Assembly: GCA_002684495.1 (NCBI GenBank) | Contig: NYVG01000017.1 | Span: 1-64,000 of the forward strand | Direction: 5' to 3' | Length of the DNA: 64,000 nucleotides | Source of the DNA: Gammaproteobacteria bacterium | GTDB taxonomy: Bacteria > Pseudomonadota > Gammaproteobacteria > Pseudomonadales > Azotimanducaceae | Shown: positions 60,105-64,000 of the stretch, piece after piece | How the letters are laid out: every line of letters begins with the position of its first letter | How positions within the stretch are numbered: the stretch's first letter is position 1 | Program-made: the position numbers and the translations under genes | Notes under the pieces: generated by a model | Told to the model about the DNA's origin: nothing | The model's database searches: none | The model's input: only the letters and a program-made list of their open reading frames with translations

Positions 60105-60109
60105 CGACA

Positions 60110-60733
60110 ATGAATTCGTCGGACTTATTCGAGCTTCTGCAGGATTGGGTAAATCAGCTATCGAGATACTGGTTAGCATTGGACCCGCTAGTGCACCAAA
60201 GGCTCCAACACTTGGACGGGCAAGTAATTGAAATCGAATGCACACAGCCCGAACTTACCGTCCAAGTCACTGTCCTGGGCCCGAGCCTAGAGTTGCGCCG
60301 TGGCCCAGCGGCTGCGCCCAACGTGCAATTGCGGGGCACTGCACCAGCATTGCTTGGCCGCGTGCTATCTATCGAAGGTAATGCCGCCGTTGAGGTGAAC
60401 GGCGACGAAACTCTGCTTTTACAATTGCTTGAAATGCTACGCAGCTATCGGCCGGATCCGACGCCTGTGCTCGCCAAGCTGATAGGTAATGATCCAGCAC
60501 AGACCATTAGCGCGGCCCTCGAATTAGGGACGCAAACCGCAATGGGACTGGTCGAAAGCGGAATCCACGATCTAATGCAGCAAAGCACCGGGGGCATACA
60601 ACGTCATTTCACAGCTCGCAGCCTTGCAGACGCGCTGCAAAATCAACTGGATGATATGCGTCTTCGTATTGACCGTGCCGCAGCCCGCGTCCAGCAGCTC
60701 GAGCAATCCACACAAAGTAGCTCAGAGCAATGA
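60110..60733 (+). CDS. ubiJ: ubiquinone biosynthesis accessory factor UbiJ (SCP2 domain)
   Basis: Position between ubiE and ubiB; SCP2-like N-terminus and C-terminal coiled coil. Confidence 0.88.
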   Translation: MNSSDLFELLQDWVNQLSRYWLALDPLVHQRLQHLDGQVIEIECTQPELTVQVTVLGPSLELRRGPAAAPNVQLRGTAPALLGRVLSIEGNAAVEVNGDETLLLQLLEMLRSYRPDPTPVLAKLIGNDPAQTISAALELGTQTAMGLVESGIHDLMQQSTGGIQRHFTARSLADALQNQLDDMRLRIDRAAARVQQLEQSTQSSSEQ

Positions 60734-62283
60734 CAATCCAACAGTGGATCGCTTTGGCGAAGTTAGGGCGGCACGCTCTAAAGCTCGGTCTGCACCACTT
60801 TATCGACGTCAACGAACTTCCAAACAGCTTTGGTAAACGCCTGCTGTCAGTCCTGCAAAGGCTCTTTGCCGCTCCGGCAAATGACCAAGCCGCTCGGCTG
60901 TGCGCAACCGTAGAATCTCTGGGACCGGTTTATATTAAGTTAGGGCAGCTCTTATCAACACGCCCCGACTTATTACCCCCGGCGATCGTTCAGGCATTGA
61001 CTAAACTGCAAGATCAGGTCGAACCCATCGAGGCTTTTTTCGTTACCGAGGCAGTGAGCGATCGTCTAGGACGACCGTTTGACGAGGTATTTCGAGCCGT
61101 CGACCCTGAGCCGCTGGCCAGTGCCTCTATCGCCCAAGTACACGCCGCGACTTTGCACAACGGCTTAGAGGTTGTGATCAAGTTAGTGCGCCCCGGCATT
61201 GCCCAGCGCATCAACGCGGATATGGACAACTTAGACGCATTAGCTGAATTTCTTTGCCGCAACTCAGCCATCGCTCGCAGGCTGCATTTAACTCGCATCA
61301 TGCGCGACCATCGCACTGTGCTTAACCGTGAATTAGATATGTTTGCGGAAGGCCGCAATCAAATACAGCTACGGCGCAATTTTGCCGACTCAGATTTGTT
61401 ATATGTGCCACGGGTTTACAGCGAACATACCCGCCGCGACCTGTTAGTCATGGAACGCGTCTACGGCGTACCGATAGGCCAAGTTGAGACCCTGCGAGCC
61501 GCCGATGTAGATTTTCAAGTGCTGGCACACAAAGGTGTCGAAACATTCTTTACCCAAGTGTTTGAGCACAATTTTTTCCATGCCGACATGCACCCTGGGA
61601 ATATCCAGGTCGACATAACCAACCCCGCGAATCCAAGTTATATCGCGCTGGATTGCGCAATCGTTGGATCGCTGGAACGACAGGACATCGACTATCTCGC
61701 GCAGAACATCCTGGCATTCTTCAATCGGGACTATCGCAAGGTTGTAGATTTGCATTTACGTTCGGGCTGGATTCCGGCCACAACCGATGCGGATGCTTTC
61801 GAAAAAGTCATTGCCGAAGTCTGCGATCCTATTTTCAATAAACCGCTGTCTGAGATTTCTTTCGCTGACTTTATGACCCAGCTGCTGCGCACGGCAGCGG
61901 ATTTCAACATGGAGATACAACCACAACTGGTGCTGCTGCAAAAAACCCTCCTTTATATCGAGGGTCTGGGCCGGCAACTCTACCCCGAGCTAGATTTGTG
62001 GAGCACCGCTCTACCCTTTATGCAACGCTGGGCAACACGCAACCTCGGACCATTAGCGGTTGTTAACCAAATCCTCGAGCAGGCGCCGGAACTGGCCAGT
62101 AACCTTTACCGCCTGCCAGAACTATTGCGCCAAGATACACTGCCGCTACGTGTTGAACTGGCTAAGCAAAATCAAGTACTAGAGGATTTGCAGCAGCGCC
62201 TAACTCACATGCGCCGCAATCAGAGGCTCGGCATTGGGGTTATGATGCTAATCATCGCGGCCATGGTCACAACACTAGCCTAG
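60730..62283 (+). CDS. ubiB: ubiquinone biosynthesis protein UbiB (atypical kinase)
   Basis: [53 protein letters not shown]. Confidence 0.96.
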   Translation: MTIQQWIALAKLGRHALKLGLHHFIDVNELPNSFGKRLLSVLQRLFAAPANDQAARLCATVESLGPVYIKLGQLLSTRPDLLPPAIVQALTKLQDQVEPIEAFFVTEAVSDRLGRPFDEVFRAVDPEPLASASIAQVHAATLHNGLEVVIKLVRPGIAQRINADMDNLDALAEFLCRNSAIARRLHLTRIMRDHRTVLNRELDMFAEGRNQIQLRRNFADSDLLYVPRVYSEHTRRDLLVMERVYGVPIGQVETLRAADVDFQVLAHKGVETFFTQVFEHNFFHADMHPGNIQVDITNPANPSYIALDCAIVGSLERQDIDYLAQNILAFFNRDYRKVVDLHLRSGWIPATTDADAFEKVIAEVCDPIFNKPLSEISFADFMTQLLRTAADFNMEIQPQLVLLQKTLLYIEGLGRQLYPELDLWSTALPFMQRWATRNLGPLAVVNQILEQAPELASNLYRLPELLRQDTLPLRVELAKQNQVLEDLQQRLTHMRRNQRLGIGVMMLIIAAMVTTLA

Positions 62284-62314
62284 CGATAGGCTATAGGACG
62301 CTTCGATTAAAGGA

Positions 62315-62653
62315 ATGCGCATGGATACTTTGCAACAACTTAACGATACCCTCATTAAGCGCAAGCTCGATGACCCCAGCACATCTTACGTCGCCAGCCT
62401 CTACCACGGCGGTGTGAATAAAATCGCACAGAAGATTGGCGAAGAAGCCACCGAAGTCGTGATCGCGGCCAAGGATGCTGGGGCTGACGCCGAGCACAAG
62501 CCTGCGTTGGTCAGTGAGGTCGCCGATTTATGGTTTCACTCACTCGTGCTACTCAGTCATCTGGATCTAAGCGCAGATGACGTATTGCAAGAATTACAAC
62601 AGCGCTTCGGTGTCAGCGGTCACACCGAAAAAGCCAATCGCCCGGCCGGATAA
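62315..62653 (+). CDS. hisE: phosphoribosyl-ATP diphosphatase
   Basis: STSYVASLYHGGVNKIAQKIGEEATEVVIAAKD. Confidence 0.95.
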   Translation: MRMDTLQQLNDTLIKRKLDDPSTSYVASLYHGGVNKIAQKIGEEATEVVIAAKDAGADAEHKPALVSEVADLWFHSLVLLSHLDLSADDVLQELQQRFGVSGHTEKANRPAG

Positions 62654-62708
62654 AACGTCGCTATACTAACGCTGACTTAATTGCCTAACCCCTAGATGGA
62701 GAAGAACT

Positions 62709-62945
62709 ATGTTCGGAGGATTCGGTATGACCGAACTGTTGGTTATCCTCGCTATTGTTTTGCTGATCTTCGGCCCGAAACGCATCAAGAGCATTGGCTC
62801 AGACTTGGGCAGCGCTATTAAAGGTTTTCGTAAGGCAGTGACTGAAGATGACCAAACTAAAGCGCCGGATAGTGCCGCTAAGGTAATAGACGGCGAGGCG
62901 GATACGGCCAATTCATCCACTAGCGACGAGAAACACAACGTCTGA
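62709..62945 (+). CDS. tatA: Sec-independent protein translocase TatA
   Basis: ELLVILAIVLLIFGPKRIKSIGSDLGSAIKGFRKAV. Confidence 0.95.
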   Translation: MFGGFGMTELLVILAIVLLIFGPKRIKSIGSDLGSAIKGFRKAVTEDDQTKAPDSAAKVIDGEADTANSSTSDEKHNV

Positions 62946-62991
62946 ACGCCGCTGCATCGGCTACGACGCCCCATCAGTTTAAGAGGCCTCT

Positions 62992-63402
62992 ATGTTTCCT
63001 GATTTTGGCAGCCTAGAAATCCTATTGATCTTGGTCGTTACGCTTTTGGTTATCGGCCCGGAAAAGTTGCCGGAAACTCTTCGCGCACTGGGCCTATGGT
63101 TCGGCCGTTTAAGTCGCTCCTTCAATAGTGTGAAGTCTGAAATAGAAAAAGAAATTGGTATGGACGACGTGCGTCGACAGTTACACAACGAAGCTGTGAT
63201 GCAAGAAATGAAGCGCATCGAAGAAGAGGTAAAAGGTGCCATAGATCCAGTCACCCAACCCGTGAGCATTGATCCTGCAGCTGATCACTCTGAGGCAACG
63301 GAGGTCGACAGTATTCCGAAACCTGTTAGTGAGGCCGAACTAGAGGCCCAGCACGCCAGCAAGCTCAAACAAGCGTCTACTGGTAACAACCAAGAAGTTT
63401 AA
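62992..63402 (+). CDS. tatB: Sec-independent protein translocase TatB
   Basis: MFPDFGSLEILLILVVTLLVIGPEKLPETLRALGLWFGRLSRSF. Confidence 0.96.
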   Translation: MFPDFGSLEILLILVVTLLVIGPEKLPETLRALGLWFGRLSRSFNSVKSEIEKEIGMDDVRRQLHNEAVMQEMKRIEEEVKGAIDPVTQPVSIDPAADHSEATEVDSIPKPVSEAELEAQHASKLKQASTGNNQEV

Positions 63403-63415
63403 TCAACCGCACCCT

Positions 63416-64000
63416 ATGACGTCCCCGAATAAAGACGACGACGCCGTCGACCAGAAACAGCAACCGTTTCTTGAGCACATCGTAGAGCTGCGTTCTCGCA
63501 TCCTGCGCTCACTGGCCTTTGTCGCGGTGTTATTTTTGCCCATTTATTACTTTGCGGAACCGCTGTTTGCCTGGGTCGCAGCCCCGCTCATGAGTCGTTT
63601 ACCCGAAGGCGCTGGAATGATCGCAACTCAGGTAGCGTCGCCTTTCTTGGCGCCATTCAAGCTTGCCATTTACGCTGCGATTTTTGTCGGCGTGCCCTTC
63701 CTGCTGCATCAACTCTGGTCGTTCGTATCACCCGGACTGTACCGTCACGAGAAACGGTTTGCCTTACCCCTACTGGTGTCTAGCGTTGTCTTGTTTTATT
63801 CCGGCATGGCGTTCAGCTACTTCTTAGTGTTTCCGATTGTGTTTACGTTCTTTATCGAGATCAGCCCGACTGGCATCAGCATGATGACCGACATCAACCA
63901 ATATCTAGATTTCGTTATGAAGATGTTTCTGGCATTCGGACTGGCATTCGAAATCCCTGTGGCGACACTGTTAATGGTGTGGTCAGGATTGACAACCCCG
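63416..64000 (+). CDS. tatC: Sec-independent protein translocase TatC (3' truncated by window edge)
   Basis: Manual translation MTSPNKDDDAVDQKQQPFLEHIVELRSRILRS; frame open to window end, so absent from ORF track. Confidence 0.95.
   Translation, partial: MTSPNKDDDAVDQKQQPFLEHIVELRSRILRSLAFVAVLFLPIYYFAEPLFAWVAAPLMSRLPEGAGMIATQVASPFLAPFKLAIYAAIFVGVPFLLHQLWSFVSPGLYRHEKRFALPLLVSSVVLFYSGMAFSYFLVFPIVFTFFIEISPTGISMMTDINQYLDFVMKMFLAFGLAFEIPVATLLMVWSGLTTP

Overview
The window looks like a gammaproteobacterial chromosome segment (inference from gene content and order). It is dense with housekeeping genes. I saw no rRNA, tRNA, CRISPR array, transposase, integrase or phage genes. The left half (1-36.5 kb) holds accessory metabolism: three acyl-CoA dehydrogenases, SDRs, ComF, an SrkA-type kinase, NAD synthetase, an amino-sugar salvage block, an EF-hand/ECF sigma/anti-sigma/Spy-like operon, an Ada-AlkA + Ogt alkylation-repair pair beside a TetR gene, and a Mo-hydroxylase pair. 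The right half is conserved core: mdh, gltBD, SPOR-aroB-aroK-pilQ...pilM, mrcA, rpmE, sugE, priA, hslVU, ubiE-ubiJ-ubiB, hisE, tatABC (tatC runs off the end). The best leads are: (i) a compact pil locus where one ORF occupies the pilO+pilP position and PilQ is short; (ii) a tight EF-hand/ECF/CnrYX-like operon; (iii) two near-identical operator-like palindromes upstream of tetR; (iv) an NtrC-type palindrome plus a leader with competing hairpins upstream of gltB; (v) an exact 66-bp tandem duplication between pilQ and aroK; (vi) an MsrQ-like membrane gene broken by two frameshifts; (vii) an MBL-fold protein with an eroded metal-binding motif. No clearly new defence or mobile system was found. All family calls come from reading the translations; no database search was run.
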